Counted from the first letter of the stretch, positions 42,347-51,549 are shown. The stretch: 64,000 nucleotides of DNA from Streptomyces sp. S465 (GCF_026898115.1 NZ_CP114036.1:2914001-2978000), one strand, 5' to 3'. Notes: a model not told the origin generated them from the letters alone. Program-made: numbers and translations.

Positions 42347-43948
42347 TCAGATGTGCACGGCCCCGCCGGCCGCCTCCGCGTTCTCACCGCGCTTGGTGAA
42401 GCCCGCGACCAGGGCCGCGACCACCGAGACGACGGCTGCGACGGTGAAGGCGAGGCCCATCCCTGACACGAAGGTGTCATGCGCGACGGCCGTGATCTTC
42501 CCCGCGATCTCCTGCGGAGTGCCCTTGGGAACCGGGGCGATACCGACCTCGACGGCGTCCGACGCCTGGGACTCCGCGCCCTTGGGCATCGGCGGCAGCC
42601 CGGCGTCGGCCCACTTCTCCGGCAGCGTGTCGTCCACCCGGCCTGCCATGACCGCGCCCAGCACGGCCGTGCCGAGGCTGCCGCCGACCTGCATCGCGGC
42701 CTGCTGGAGGCCACCGGCGACACCGGCGTGCTGGATCGGGGCGTTGCCCACGATGACCTCGGTGGCTCCGACCATCACCGGGCCGAGACCGAGGCCCAGC
42801 AGGGCGAACCACACGGACATCTCGACGCTGCCGCTGTTCACGTCCAGCCGGGAGAGACCGAACATCGACACGGCGGTGATCACCATGGAGATCACCAGCG
42901 GCAGCCGCGGGCCGAACTTGGTGATCACCGCACCGGCCAGCGGTGAGGCGATGATCATCATCGCGGTGAGCGGCAGCAGTCGCAGCCCGCTGTCGACGGG
43001 GCTCAGCCCGTGCACGTTCTGGAGATAGAAGGTGACGAAGAACAGACCGCCCATGAAACCGAAGGCCATCAGCACCATCAGCACGGTGCCCGCGCTCAGC
43101 GCCACCGAGCGGAACATGCTGAGCGGCAGCAGCGGCTCGCGGGTCCGGCTCTCCCAGAAGACGAAGACGACGAAGCAGACCACCGCCAGGCCCAGGAAGA
43201 GCAGCGTGCGCCGGTCGCCCCACTGCCAGTCGGCGGCCTTGATCAGTGCCCAGATGAGGCAGAACATCGCACCGGACAGCAGGACGATGCCGGGGATGTC
43301 GAAGGACCTCGGGGCCTTCTCGGCGCGGTGGTCCACCAGCAGCAGCAGACCGAGGACCAGGGCCAGCACGCCGACCGGCGCGTTGATGAAGAAGACGGAC
43401 TGCCAGTTGACGTGCTCGACGAGCAGTCCGCCGACGATCGGTCCGGCGGCGGTGGAGGCGCCGATCACCGCGCCCCAGATCCCGATCGCCATGTTGAGCT
43501 TCTCGGCGGGGAAGGTGGCGCGCAGCAGTCCGAGCGCCGCGGGCATCAGCAGCGCGCCGCACAGGCCCTGGAGCACCCGGAAGGTCACGACGAGCGAGAC
43601 CTCGCTCGAGAAGCCGATGGCGGCCGAGGAGAGGGCGAATCCGACGACGCCGATCAGGAAGGTCTGCCGGTGGCCGAAGCGGTCACCGAGCTTGCCCGCC
43701 GTGATCAGCGCGACGGCGAGGGCCAGCAGATAGCCGTTGGTGATCCACTGCACCTCGGCGAGCGAGGCGCCGAGGTCCTTCTGGATCGCCGGGTTGGCGA
43801 TGGCGACGATCGTGCCGTCGAGGGCGACCATCGTCACGCCGAGGGCGACGGTGAGAAGCGTCAGCCATGGATGACCCCGAAGCCCTTTCGGGGGATCGAC
43901 TATGGGAGGTTCCGGCGCCGAATCGGCGACGGTGGTCGAAGACGTCAT
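42347..43948 (-). CDS. MFS multidrug efflux transporter (DHA2, EmrB/QacA type)
   Basis: 533-aa transporter with about 14 membrane segments. Motif A appears as GKLGDRFGHRQTFLIGVVGF. The TM1 motif VALGVTMVALDGTIVAIANP and motif C-like IGASTAAGPIVGGLLVEHVN identify drug/H+ antiporters. ATG 43948. Divergent from the TetR gene at 44076, with a palindromic operator 14 bp upstream of its start. It probably exports toxic or endogenous small molecules; the substrate is unknown. Confidence 0.9.
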   Translation of the reverse strand: MTSSTTVADSAPEPPIVDPPKGLRGHPWLTLLTVALGVTMVALDGTIVAIANPAIQKDLGASLAEVQWITNGYLLALAVALITAGKLGDRFGHRQTFLIGVVGFALSSAAIGFSSEVSLVVTFRVLQGLCGALLMPAALGLLRATFPAEKLNMAIGIWGAVIGASTAAGPIVGGLLVEHVNWQSVFFINAPVGVLALVLGLLLLVDHRAEKAPRSFDIPGIVLLSGAMFCLIWALIKAADWQWGDRRTLLFLGLAVVCFVVFVFWESRTREPLLPLSMFRSVALSAGTVLMVLMAFGFMGGLFFVTFYLQNVHGLSPVDSGLRLLPLTAMMIIASPLAGAVITKFGPRLPLVISMVITAVSMFGLSRLDVNSGSVEMSVWFALLGLGLGPVMVGATEVIVGNAPIQHAGVAGGLQQAAMQVGGSLGTAVLGAVMAGRVDDTLPEKWADAGLPPMPKGAESQASDAVEVGIAPVPKGTPQEIAGKITAVAHDTFVSGMGLAFTVAAVVSVVAALVAGFTKRGENAEAAGGAVHI

Positions 43949-43961
43949 GCCGGGAGACTAA

Positions 43962-43976
43962 TGTCAGCGTCTGACA
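43962..43976. promoter_or_regulatory. TetR operator between MFS and TetR genes
   Basis: TGTCAG-CGT-CTGACA is a perfect 15-bp interrupted palindrome followed by AAAAGACAAAC, in the divergent intergenic region directly upstream of the MFS gene. Confidence 0.6.
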
Positions 43977-44075
43977 AAAGACAAACTTATTCATCCGCCG
44001 GTTACTGACGTTTTCCTCACAGATATCCTGAGCAGCCGCAACGCGGCCCGAACGCGGCAGAAAGAGAGCCGATAG

Positions 44076-44741
44076 GTGACAACGGACGAGGCAGTGGCGA
44101 ACCCCGCGACGCCACCACCGGCCGGGCTGCGCGAGCGCAAGAAGCAGCGGACGCGCAACGCCCTGGTGCGCTCCGCACTGGAGCTGTTCACCCGTCAGGG
44201 ATACGAGCGGACGACGGTCGACGAGATCGCCGAGGCGGTCGAGGTCTCCCAGCGCACCTTCTTCCGCTACTTCGCCAACAAGGAGGAGGTCGCCTTCGCC
44301 AGCCAGGAGTCGGCCGAGTGCCACTTCTTCGCCGCCCTGTGCGGGCGCCCCGCGGGCGAGGCGCCGATGACCGCGCTGCGCCAGGCGATCCTCGACGCCT
44401 GGGGGACCATGGGGGACGCCATCGAGCAGATGGTGCCGCCCCAGCTCCATATGCGGATGTACCGGCTGATCGAGTCGACGCCGAGCCTGCTCGCCGCCCA
44501 TCTGCGCCGCACCGCCGAACTGGAGGAGCGGCTGGCGCGCGAGATCGCCCGCCGTGAGGGGCTGGACATCGACACCGACCCGCGGCCGCGGGTGGTGGTC
44601 GCCATGTTCGGCGGGGTGATCCGGGTGGCCGGGAAGATGTGGGGCGAGGGCGAGGACGACAGCACGGTCACCTTGCGGGACCTCACCGCGTTCCATCTTG
44701 ATTACGTGGGTCCAGCCCTCGCCGAACAATGGGACAAGTAG
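44076..44741 (+). CDS. TetR family repressor of the efflux gene
   Basis: 221-aa regulator. HTH at residues ~20-65: LRERKKQRTRNALVRSALEL, TTVDEIAEAVEVSQRTFFRY, FANKEEVAF. Ligand domain of MftR-like type (LRRTAELEERLAREIARREG). GTG 44076. Very probably controls the divergent DHA2 transporter through the palindrome at 43962-43976. Confidence 0.9.
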   Translation: MTTDEAVANPATPPPAGLRERKKQRTRNALVRSALELFTRQGYERTTVDEIAEAVEVSQRTFFRYFANKEEVAFASQESAECHFFAALCGRPAGEAPMTALRQAILDAWGTMGDAIEQMVPPQLHMRMYRLIESTPSLLAAHLRRTAELEERLAREIARREGLDIDTDPRPRVVVAMFGGVIRVAGKMWGEGEDDSTVTLRDLTAFHLDYVGPALAEQWDK

Positions 44742-44783
44742 CATCAATTCCGGCATAGGTCCCAGGATTTCGCGCCCTCAAAC

Positions 44784-44833
44784 GTGATATGAATCACGGC
44801 ATTTGGCACCCGGTGCCGTGCTTCTCCTAGGGT
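44784..44833 (+). promoter_or_regulatory. Promoter with CRP-like box; leaderless start predicted
   Basis: GTGA-N6-TCAC (44784-44797) lies just upstream of TTGGCA (44803-44808). A GGCACC-C-GGTGCC palindrome overlaps the -35 side, and TAGGGT (44828-44833) is a -10. The expected +1 falls at or next to GTG 44842. The -35/-10 spacing of 19 is slightly long. Confidence 0.5.
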
Positions 44834-44841
44834 GTTCCGCG

Positions 44842-46047
44842 GTGACTTCCTTCTCGGAGCTCGGCTCCCCCTCTCCCGGTTCCACCGCCTGGCGCGCCCT
44901 GCTCGCGCTGGCGGTGGTTTTCGTACTCCTCGCCACCACCGGCTGGACCGCCATAAGAAGTCACACGGGAGCCGCCGGTCCGCTCTCCGCGTCGATCAAC
45001 GCCTGGCGCCACGGCACGCTCAGCGGCCGCGCCCTGCCCGATCCGTACGGCTCGCCGCGCGCACTCAACCGCTGGTTCGACTCGCTCAGCAAGGCCCAGA
45101 CGGACCGTCTGGTGCGCCGCTACCCGCTGGTCGTCGGCAATCTCAACGGCGCGCCGGTGGCCCTGCGCTACCGCGCCAACCGCGTCGCCCTGACCAAGGC
45201 GCGCGCCGAGGAGCGCAAGCGGGTGCACGACCCCCGGCTCACCCCGCTGGGCCGCGCCGACGCGGCCCGCCGGATGGACCGCTACGAGGACCTGCTGGGC
45301 GCCGGGCGGCAGATCTTCTCCTTCGACCCGTCGGGCGCCGGACGGGCCGCCGAGGTCTTCGGCGACCTCGCCCACGCCACCCGGGTCTCGATCGTGGTCC
45401 CGGGCGTGGACACCAACATCCTGACGTTCCAGAAGACCGGGCGCCCGTACACCGCCACGGTCGGCATGGCCCGTGCGCTCTACCAGAACGAGCGGACCGA
45501 CGCCCCGGACACCAAGACCGCCGTCATCGCCTGGGCCGACTACACCTCCCCGGCCGGGATCGGCATGGACGCGGCCACCGGCAAGCTCGCCGCCCAGGGC
45601 GCGGTGCGGCTGCGCGCGCTGGTCGACGCGCTGCCCTCGCTCTCCCGGGTCTCGCTGATGTGCCACAGCTACGGCTCGGTGGTGTGCGGGGTCGCCGCCC
45701 GCGACCTGCCGCCCAAGGTCACCGATATCGCGGTGGCCGGCAGCCCCGGTATGCGCGCCGACCACGTCTCCGACCTGGGGACCAGCGCCCGGGTGTGGGC
45801 GATGCGCGACGCCGGCGACTGGATCGAGGACATTCCGCATCTGGAGGTCGGCGGGCTCGGCCACGGCGCGGACCCGCTCTCCTCCGGCTTCGGCGCCCGG
45901 GTGCTGTCCGCGGACGGGGCGCATGGACACGCCGGATACTTCGAACCGGGCACCACCAGCCTGGACAACTTCGCACGGGTGGGAATCGGCGCCGTCCAGT
46001 CCGTGAGCTGCGGCAACGGTGACGACTGCACGGCGGGGCTGCGCTGA
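44842..46047 (+). CDS. DUF1023 alpha/beta hydrolase
   Basis: About 401 aa. One N-terminal membrane segment (ALLALAVVFVLLATTGWTAI), then a helical region, then the DUF1023 hydrolase fold: GAGRAAEVFGDLAHATRVSI, VPGVDTNILTF, nucleophile elbow SLMCHSYGSVVCG, VAGSPGMRADHVSDLGTSAR, and late His in DGAHGHAGYFEPGTTSLDN. Substrate unknown; family members are secreted or membrane-tethered. GTG 44842 is favoured because a promoter would place +1 at that codon; upstream GTG and TTG codons are also in frame. Confidence 0.82.
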   Translation: MTSFSELGSPSPGSTAWRALLALAVVFVLLATTGWTAIRSHTGAAGPLSASINAWRHGTLSGRALPDPYGSPRALNRWFDSLSKAQTDRLVRRYPLVVGNLNGAPVALRYRANRVALTKARAEERKRVHDPRLTPLGRADAARRMDRYEDLLGAGRQIFSFDPSGAGRAAEVFGDLAHATRVSIVVPGVDTNILTFQKTGRPYTATVGMARALYQNERTDAPDTKTAVIAWADYTSPAGIGMDAATGKLAAQGAVRLRALVDALPSLSRVSLMCHSYGSVVCGVAARDLPPKVTDIAVAGSPGMRADHVSDLGTSARVWAMRDAGDWIEDIPHLEVGGLGHGADPLSSGFGARVLSADGAHGHAGYFEPGTTSLDNFARVGIGAVQSVSCGNGDDCTAGLR

Positions 46048-46133
46048 CGCGACGCGGAAACACCGGAAACTCTAGTGACGCGCGTAGCCTCAAAGGGGGA
46101 CGGGCCGGGGTACCGCCGCATACGATGAGCCGC

Positions 46134-47207
46134 ATGGGTGATGTGCTGGCGGGTTTTCAGACCGTCTGGGAGTTCGACACCGACTCCGTGCTCATCCGCT
46201 TCGAACGGGGGATCCGCACGCCGAAGCTGCTCCAGACGCTCGGCGAACGCCGCATCCCCTACGAGGCGCTGTCCGGGGTGGAGCTCACCCCGGGCAAACG
46301 GGGAACGGTGGTGTTGCGCGCCGTGCCGAGACCGGGCGCCGACCCGCTGATGGACGCGGCCGGCGGCCAGCTCAAGGAGGCGTACGACCCGTACCGCCTG
46401 GTGCTGCCAGCGGAGCGGGAGACCCTCGCCGACTACTACGCGGAACAGATACGCGCCGTCCTGGGCCCGGACGCCGGCATCCCCGCCGAGGCGTATCTGG
46501 TGACCGTGCCCCAGGCGCCGCTGTCCTTCAAGGCGTACGACGGCAAGGCGTCCTTCGACGGCAAGGCGATCTCCTTCCGCTGGTTCTGGACCGGCGCCTC
46601 CTCGGCGAAGTGGAAGGCCGGGGACCAGCGCTTCCGGATCGAAGAGCTGACCGGGGTGGAGTGGCGGTCACCGGAGAGCCGGGGCTCGGCGGGCACCGCG
46701 CCCAAGGAGGGCTCCGCCAAAGGGGGGTCCGTCGCAGGCGGTTCCGCCAAGGACGCGACGGCCAAGGACGCGACGGCCAAGGACGGCACGGCCCGGAACG
46801 GCACGGCCCGGAACGGCACGGCCCGGAACGGCACGGCCCGGAACGGCACCGGCAAGGGCTCCCCCAAGGGCGACGGCCACGGCCATCTGCGGCTGCTGCG
46901 CCGCTCCGCCGAGGACCAGCCCGCCGGCCGCCCCGACCAGGACCCCGCGGCCGTCGTCTTCGGGATGGGCTACGGACTCGTCCACCAGTCGCTGCCGTTC
47001 GCCGCGGCCGTCCTGGAGGCCATCCAGGTCTCCGCCCCGGTGCCGTGCGCCGAGGGCGCCCCGTCCCCGGCACGGGCCGCCGCCCCGCGCCGCGACCCCG
47101 CCGACATCGCCGAACGCATCCGCCATCTGGGCGAGTTGCACACGGCCGGACTGCTGACCGACGACGAGTTCAGCGCGAAGAAGGCCGAACTGCTGGCGGA
47201 ACTGTAG
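46134..47207 (+). CDS. DUF4429 domain protein with C-terminal SHOCT
   Basis: About 357 aa. Two DUF4429-like beta repeats: GFQTVWEFDTDSVLIRFERG ... GVELTPGKRG, and APLSFKAYDGKASFDGKAIS ... FRIEELTGVEWR. They are separated by a low-complexity linker of AKDAT and GTARN repeats (the DNA has four perfect 15-bp units at 46785-46844). The C-terminus is a SHOCT helix pair, IAERIRHLGELHTAGLLTDD then EFSAKKAELLAEL. Function unknown. ATG 46125 is an alternative start. Abuts the histidine kinase gene, so probably co-transcribed. Confidence 0.8.
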   Translation: MGDVLAGFQTVWEFDTDSVLIRFERGIRTPKLLQTLGERRIPYEALSGVELTPGKRGTVVLRAVPRPGADPLMDAAGGQLKEAYDPYRLVLPAERETLADYYAEQIRAVLGPDAGIPAEAYLVTVPQAPLSFKAYDGKASFDGKAISFRWFWTGASSAKWKAGDQRFRIEELTGVEWRSPESRGSAGTAPKEGSAKGGSVAGGSAKDATAKDATAKDGTARNGTARNGTARNGTARNGTGKGSPKGDGHGHLRLLRRSAEDQPAGRPDQDPAAVVFGMGYGLVHQSLPFAAAVLEAIQVSAPVPCAEGAPSPARAAAPRRDPADIAERIRHLGELHTAGLLTDDEFSAKKAELLAEL

Positions 47208-48617
47208 GTGTCCGGTTCTCCCTCCGCGCCGGCGGACGCGGCCGCCGGCCCGGCGTCCACCGCGCACGAAAGCCTGCCCAAGGCCGCCCGGCGGCAGGTG
47301 GGCGCCCTCGCCCGCGCCCTGGTGACCCCCAGCTATCCGGCGACGCCGCTGTTCGCCCGGTCGCCCAGGCGCTGGGTGCGCCGGGTGCCGTACGGCGTGG
47401 CGATGATCCTCACCGCGATCCTGCTCCCGGTCTCCGCCCAAGTCCTGACCTCCGAATACGGGGTGGGCGGCGGCGTCGCCACGCTGTTCGGCGTCGCCCA
47501 GTCCACCCCGCTGCTGCTGTCCGTCACCCGTCCCCTTCAGGCGTGGTGGATCGTCCTCCTCAGCGACATCGTCTGCGCGCTGATGGTGCTCGGCACCACG
47601 GACCCCGACCGCCAGGTGTGGCCCTGGCCGCCGGCCGCCCTCATCGGCTACCTCTTCCTGCTGCTCGCCCTCGCGCTGCGCGAACCGCCCCGCACCCTGG
47701 TGGCGGTGTGGCTGGTCACCGGCGTCGCCGGGGTGGCGCTCGGCGTGGCCTTCCCGGAGCGGAGCAACGGCAGCAACGTGGTGCTGTTCGTGTTCAGCGG
47801 GGTGGTGCTGCTCGTCGTCGGCGCGCTGCGCGAGCGTGGGGACGCCCGGCGGCGGCTGGCCGAACAGGAGACGATCAGCGAGGCCGAACGGGCCCGACGC
47901 ACCCTGCTGGAGGAGCGCGCCCGGATCGCCCGTGAGCTGCACGATGTGGTCGCCCACCACATGTCCGTGATCACCGTGCAGGCGGACAGCGCCCCGTACC
48001 GGATCGGCGGTCTGCCCGCCGAGGCGGAGCGGGAGTTCTCCACCATCGCCGCCACCGCCCGGCAGTCGCTCGCCGAGATGCGGCGGCTGCTGGGTGTCTT
48101 ACGCGGTGCGGAAACCCGCGGGGAGCGGGCGCCGCAGCCAGGGCTGCGGCAGGTGCCGCAGCTGGTCGAGGCGACCGTGCGGGCCGGCATACCGACCACG
48201 CTGACCGTCGCCGAGGACGTGGCCGGGCTCGAACCGCTGCCACAGGCCGTGGGGCTGTCCGCGTACCGCATCGTGCAGGAGGCGCTGGCCAATGTGGTGC
48301 GGCACGCACCGGGCGCCGCCACCCGGGTGTCCATCTCGGCCGTCTCGGCCGACTCGGCCGACTCGGCCGACTCGGCCGTCTCGGCCCAGGACCGCTCGGC
48401 GCTGACCGTGCTGGTGGTCAACGGCCCACCGGAGAGCACGCCCACCAGACCCGTGGAGACCAGCGGCACCGGCCATGGCCTCGTCGGCATGGTCGAACGC
48501 GTACGGCTGGTCGGCGGCACGCTCGACACCGGCCCGCTGCCCGACGGCGGCTTCCGCGTCGCGGCCCGGCTCCCCCTGACCGACCTCGAACAGCGCGAAG
48601 AGACGGACCCGTCATGA
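47208..48617 (+). CDS. Sensor histidine kinase (NarL/DesK family)
   Basis: 469-aa membrane kinase. About five hydrophobic segments lie within residues 60-205. The HisKA_3 dimerisation helix has phospho-acceptor His245 in RIARELHDVVAHHMSVI. The HATPase domain has N-box QEALANVVRHAPG and G-box TSGTGHGLVGMVERVRLVGG. A short Ala/Ser/Asp repeat is inserted in the ATPase domain. GTG 47208 directly follows the preceding stop; its own stop overlaps the regulator ATG. The signal is unknown. Confidence 0.92.
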   Translation: MSGSPSAPADAAAGPASTAHESLPKAARRQVGALARALVTPSYPATPLFARSPRRWVRRVPYGVAMILTAILLPVSAQVLTSEYGVGGGVATLFGVAQSTPLLLSVTRPLQAWWIVLLSDIVCALMVLGTTDPDRQVWPWPPAALIGYLFLLLALALREPPRTLVAVWLVTGVAGVALGVAFPERSNGSNVVLFVFSGVVLLVVGALRERGDARRRLAEQETISEAERARRTLLEERARIARELHDVVAHHMSVITVQADSAPYRIGGLPAEAEREFSTIAATARQSLAEMRRLLGVLRGAETRGERAPQPGLRQVPQLVEATVRAGIPTTLTVAEDVAGLEPLPQAVGLSAYRIVQEALANVVRHAPGAATRVSISAVSADSADSADSAVSAQDRSALTVLVVNGPPESTPTRPVETSGTGHGLVGMVERVRLVGGTLDTGPLPDGGFRVAARLPLTDLEQREETDPS

Positions 48618-49294
48618 CCATCAAGGTGATCATCGTCGACGACCAGGCGATGGTGCGGGCGGGGTTCGCCGCGCTGCTCGCCGCGCAGAGCGATATCGAC
48701 GTCGTCGGCGAGGCGCCGGACGGGCGGGAGGGCGTGGAGGTCAGCCGCCGCACCCACCCCGATGTGGTGCTGATGGACGTCCGGATGCCCGAGATGGACG
48801 GGCTGACGGCGGCCCGTCAGCTGCTGGACCCGCCGCGCGGGGTCACCCACCGGCCGAAGGTGCTGATGCTCACCACCTTCGACGTGGACGACTACGTCTA
48901 CGAGGCGCTGCGCGCCGGGGCCAGCGGCTTTCTGCTGAAGGACGCCCCGCCGGCCGATCTGATCTCGGCGGTCCGGGTGGTGGCGGCGGGTGAGGCGCTG
49001 CTCGCCCCGTCCGTCACCCGCCGGCTGATCGCCGACTTCGCCCGCCAGCGCCCCGCCCCGCGCCGCGACGGACGCGCCCTGCGGCGCGGGCGGCTGACAC
49101 CGCGTGAGACGGAGGTGCTGGAGCTGATCGCCCGGGGCCTGTCCAACCAGGAGATCGCCGAGTCGCTGGTGCTCGCGGAGCAGACGGTGAAGACACATGT
49201 CGGCCGGGTGCTGGCCAAGCTCGCACTCCGCGACCGCGCGCAAGCGGTGATCTTCGCCTACGAGTCGGGTCTGGTGACTCCGGGCAGCCAGTGA
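48614..49294 (+). CDS. LuxR-type response regulator
   Basis: 226-aa regulator. Receiver domain with Asp9/Asp10, phospho-Asp55 in VVLMDVRMPEMDGLT, and Lys in GFLLKDAPP. Output domain is a LuxR HTH: LTPRETEVLELIARGLSNQE, AEQTVKTHVGRVLAKLALRD. Starts at ATG 48614, overlapping the kinase stop (ATGA), so it is its cognate partner. Targets unknown. Confidence 0.93.
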   Translation: MTIKVIIVDDQAMVRAGFAALLAAQSDIDVVGEAPDGREGVEVSRRTHPDVVLMDVRMPEMDGLTAARQLLDPPRGVTHRPKVLMLTTFDVDDYVYEALRAGASGFLLKDAPPADLISAVRVVAAGEALLAPSVTRRLIADFARQRPAPRRDGRALRRGRLTPRETEVLELIARGLSNQEIAESLVLAEQTVKTHVGRVLAKLALRDRAQAVIFAYESGLVTPGSQ

Positions 49295-49888
49295 CCCCCG
49301 GTGTACCCCCGGCCGAGGCCACGCCGGCCCGCAGCCGGGCTCGCCATCCCAGAAACCAGCGACCGCCGACACCCCGCCCGCCGTCCTCCGCCACGGCTAC
49401 GGCTACGGCTCGATGGCCCGCGGACCGGCCTGTGCGGGTACCGCTTCGTATGCGTACCGGACCGGCTTCGCGCTGGCCCGCCCGGCCCAGAACACCGACG
49501 GGGCGACGCCCGCGATCCGCCAGGCGGCAGGGCAACCCACCGGACAATGCGGCGACCCGCCGGGCACTACCGCGACGCACCGCTGGCCCGGTGCCGCAAC
49601 CCGCCACCAGGTGGCACCGCCACGCACCGCCAAGCGACCCACGCACCACCAAGCCCTACCGCGACACGCCGAGCCGACCGACCACACCGCCCCACACCAC
49701 CGGCCCAGTGCCACAACCCACGCGTCCGGTGGCGCCAACCGTCCCCGGAGGTGCCACAGCCCACCGTCGGCACAGTGCCGCGCCCCGGCGGGCGGTGCCC
49801 CGCAGTGCCGCAACCCGCCGCCGGCGCGGGCGTCACGCGCGGCGTGACGACCGCGGCGGCGGCGCGGCGGCTGTCGCTGGGCTCTGGG
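49295..49888. other. Non-coding, repeat-containing intergenic region
   Basis: 594 bp between the response regulator and the convergent aldo/keto reductase. Four imperfect copies of GTGCCRCARCCCR occur at 49591, 49708, 49751 and 49805. Frames here are open but show no codon bias or family sequence. No gene is called. Confidence 0.5.
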
Positions 49889-50932
49889 CTAGGCGCGGCC
49901 CGCGCTCGTCGCGCTCATGTCGGCGTAGCGGGCGCCCACCACCTGTGCGGCGATCGGCTCCAGGGCGGCCAGTTCGTCCGCGGTCAGCTCGATCCGGGTC
50001 GCGGCGGTGTTCTGCTCGATCCGGGCGCGGGTGCGGGTGCCGGGGATCGGTACCACGGCGAGCCGGTGCACCTGGGCCTGCTGCTGCACCCAGGCCAGCG
50101 CGATCTGGGCGAGCGTGGCGCCGCGCGCCTCGGCGATCGTGCGGAGGGGCGCCAGCAGCGCGGCGTTGGCGGCCGCGTTGTCGCCGGTGAAGCGCGGCTG
50201 CCGGCGGCGGAAGTCGTCCTCGCCCAGCTCCCGCTCGGCGTTGACGAACGAGCCGGTCAGGAAGCCGCGGCCGAGCGGGGAGTACGGCACGAGGGCGACG
50301 CCCAGCTCCGCGGCGGTCGCCACGACGCTGTTCTCACCGCCGTCCTCCACATCGCGGCTGAACAGGGACCACTCCGACTGCACCGCCGCGATGGGGTGCA
50401 CCGCGTGCGCCGCGCGCAGCTCGTTCGCCGTGACCTCGCTCAGCCCGAGGTGCTTGACCTTCCCCTCGGCCACCAGCTCGGCCATGGTGCCGACGCTCTC
50501 CTCCAGCGGCACCTCGGGGTTGCGCCGGTGCATGTAGTACAGGTCGACGTGGTCGACTCCGAGGCGGCGCAGGCTGCCCTCGATGGCCTGGCGGATGTAC
50601 GGGCGGTCGTTGCGGATGCGCTGGTTGCCGAACGGCTCGTTCTCGTTCCGCTGGATGGCGAACTTGGTGGCCAGGGTGATCCGGTCCCGGTTGGCCCGGA
50701 CGAAGGGGGAGATGAACTCCTCGTTCCGCCCGAAGCCGTAGACATCGGCGGTGTCGAAGAGCGTGACCCCCAGTTCCAGGGCCCGCTCCAGCGTCGCCCG
50801 CGCCTCCGCCTCGTCCTGGGTCGGTCCGTAGGCCCAGCTCATGCCCATGCAGCCCAGGCCCTGGACGCCGACCTCGGGTCCGCCGGTGCCCAGGCCGACC
50901 ATGGCGATCGTCTCGTTGGTGCTGTCGCTCAT
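49889..50932 (-). CDS. Aldo/keto reductase
   Basis: 347-aa NADPH-dependent oxidoreductase, AKR13-like. Catalytic tetrad visible: Asp60 and Tyr65 in TLFDTADVYGFGRNEE, Lys90 in LATKFA, His135 in DLYYMHRRNPEVP. Cofactor-side PYSPLGRGFLTG and PIPGTRTRARIEQN are present. ATG 50932 lies 7 bp after the MerR stop; the frame is open further upstream inside merR. The operon with MerR suggests induction by a small-molecule or redox signal. Confidence 0.92.
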   Translation of the reverse strand: MSDSTNETIAMVGLGTGGPEVGVQGLGCMGMSWAYGPTQDEAEARATLERALELGVTLFDTADVYGFGRNEEFISPFVRANRDRITLATKFAIQRNENEPFGNQRIRNDRPYIRQAIEGSLRRLGVDHVDLYYMHRRNPEVPLEESVGTMAELVAEGKVKHLGLSEVTANELRAAHAVHPIAAVQSEWSLFSRDVEDGGENSVVATAAELGVALVPYSPLGRGFLTGSFVNAERELGEDDFRRRQPRFTGDNAAANAALLAPLRTIAEARGATLAQIALAWVQQQAQVHRLAVVPIPGTRTRARIEQNTAATRIELTADELAALEPIAAQVVGARYADMSATSAGRA

Positions 50933-50939
50933 ACGGGGT

Positions 50940-51401
50940 TCAGACCCTCTCCGACGCCCTCCGGGCGTCAGCGTAGACATCGATCTTGTAGTCGAGAACG
51001 GCGAGCGTGCTCTGCAGCTCGGCGATCCGCTCCCGTACGTTCTCGCGGTGGGTGGTCAGCAGTTCCTCGCGCTCGGGGAAGGTGTGCTCGCCCTCCCGCA
51101 CCAGCTCGGCGTAGCGGACCATGTCCGCGACCGGCATCCCGGTCAGCCGCAGCTTGCCGACGAGGTGGAGCCAGTCCAGGTCGCGGTTGGTGAAGCGACG
51201 CTGGCCGGTGTGGGTACGGTCCACGTGCGGCATCAGCCCGATCCGCTCGTACCAGCGCAGGGTGTGCGCCGTCAGCCCGGTGTGGGCGGCCACCTCACTG
51301 ATCGTGTAGCGGTCCTGCCCGGTGGGCCGGGGGTGCGTGGTGCTTCCGGTACTTACGGTACAGCTGCGTACCTTCACCGGAGCGCTGTCCAACACGGTCA
51401 T
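50940..51401 (-). CDS. MerR family regulator
   Basis: 153-aa regulator. The winged HTH starts at residue ~31: RYTISEVAAHTGLTAHTLRW, then YERIGLMPHVDRTHTGQRRF, then a dimerisation helix (LLTTHRENVRERIAELQSTL). No metal-binding Cys are present, so it belongs to the AdhR/aldehyde-type subgroup rather than CueR-like. A 30-residue N-terminal extension precedes the HTH. ATG 51401 with AGAGGTG. First gene of the operon with aldo/keto reductase; its likely operator is 63 bp upstream. Confidence 0.88.
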   Translation of the reverse strand: MTVLDSAPVKVRSCTVSTGSTTHPRPTGQDRYTISEVAAHTGLTAHTLRWYERIGLMPHVDRTHTGQRRFTNRDLDWLHLVGKLRLTGMPVADMVRYAELVREGEHTFPEREELLTTHRENVRERIAELQSTLAVLDYKIDVYADARRASERV

Positions 51402-51463
51402 GCCGATTCACCTCTCGCAGGTCGTCGATCCGCACGCCTCATCGACGTCTTCAACGCTATTGA

Positions 51464-51481
51464 CTTGGAGTGCACTCCAAG
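51464..51481. promoter_or_regulatory. MerR-type operator palindrome
   Basis: CTTGGAGTGCACTCCAAG is an 18-bp perfect palindrome between the merR gene and the divergent beta-lactamase-like gene. Its form (CTTGGAGTGCACTCCAAG) is typical of operators for non-metal MerR regulators. Confidence 0.7.
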
Positions 51482-51549
51482 CAAGCGGAGATTTGGCGGA
51501 ATCTTGGGCGGCGTGAGTGCCCGCGGCACCCGGCACTAGGCTCTGGGGC

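Noticed and set aside
49301..51193. 630-codon frame across the intergenic region and antisense to the aldo/keto reductase
   Set aside because: No domain text; the second half is the mirror of a clear gene.
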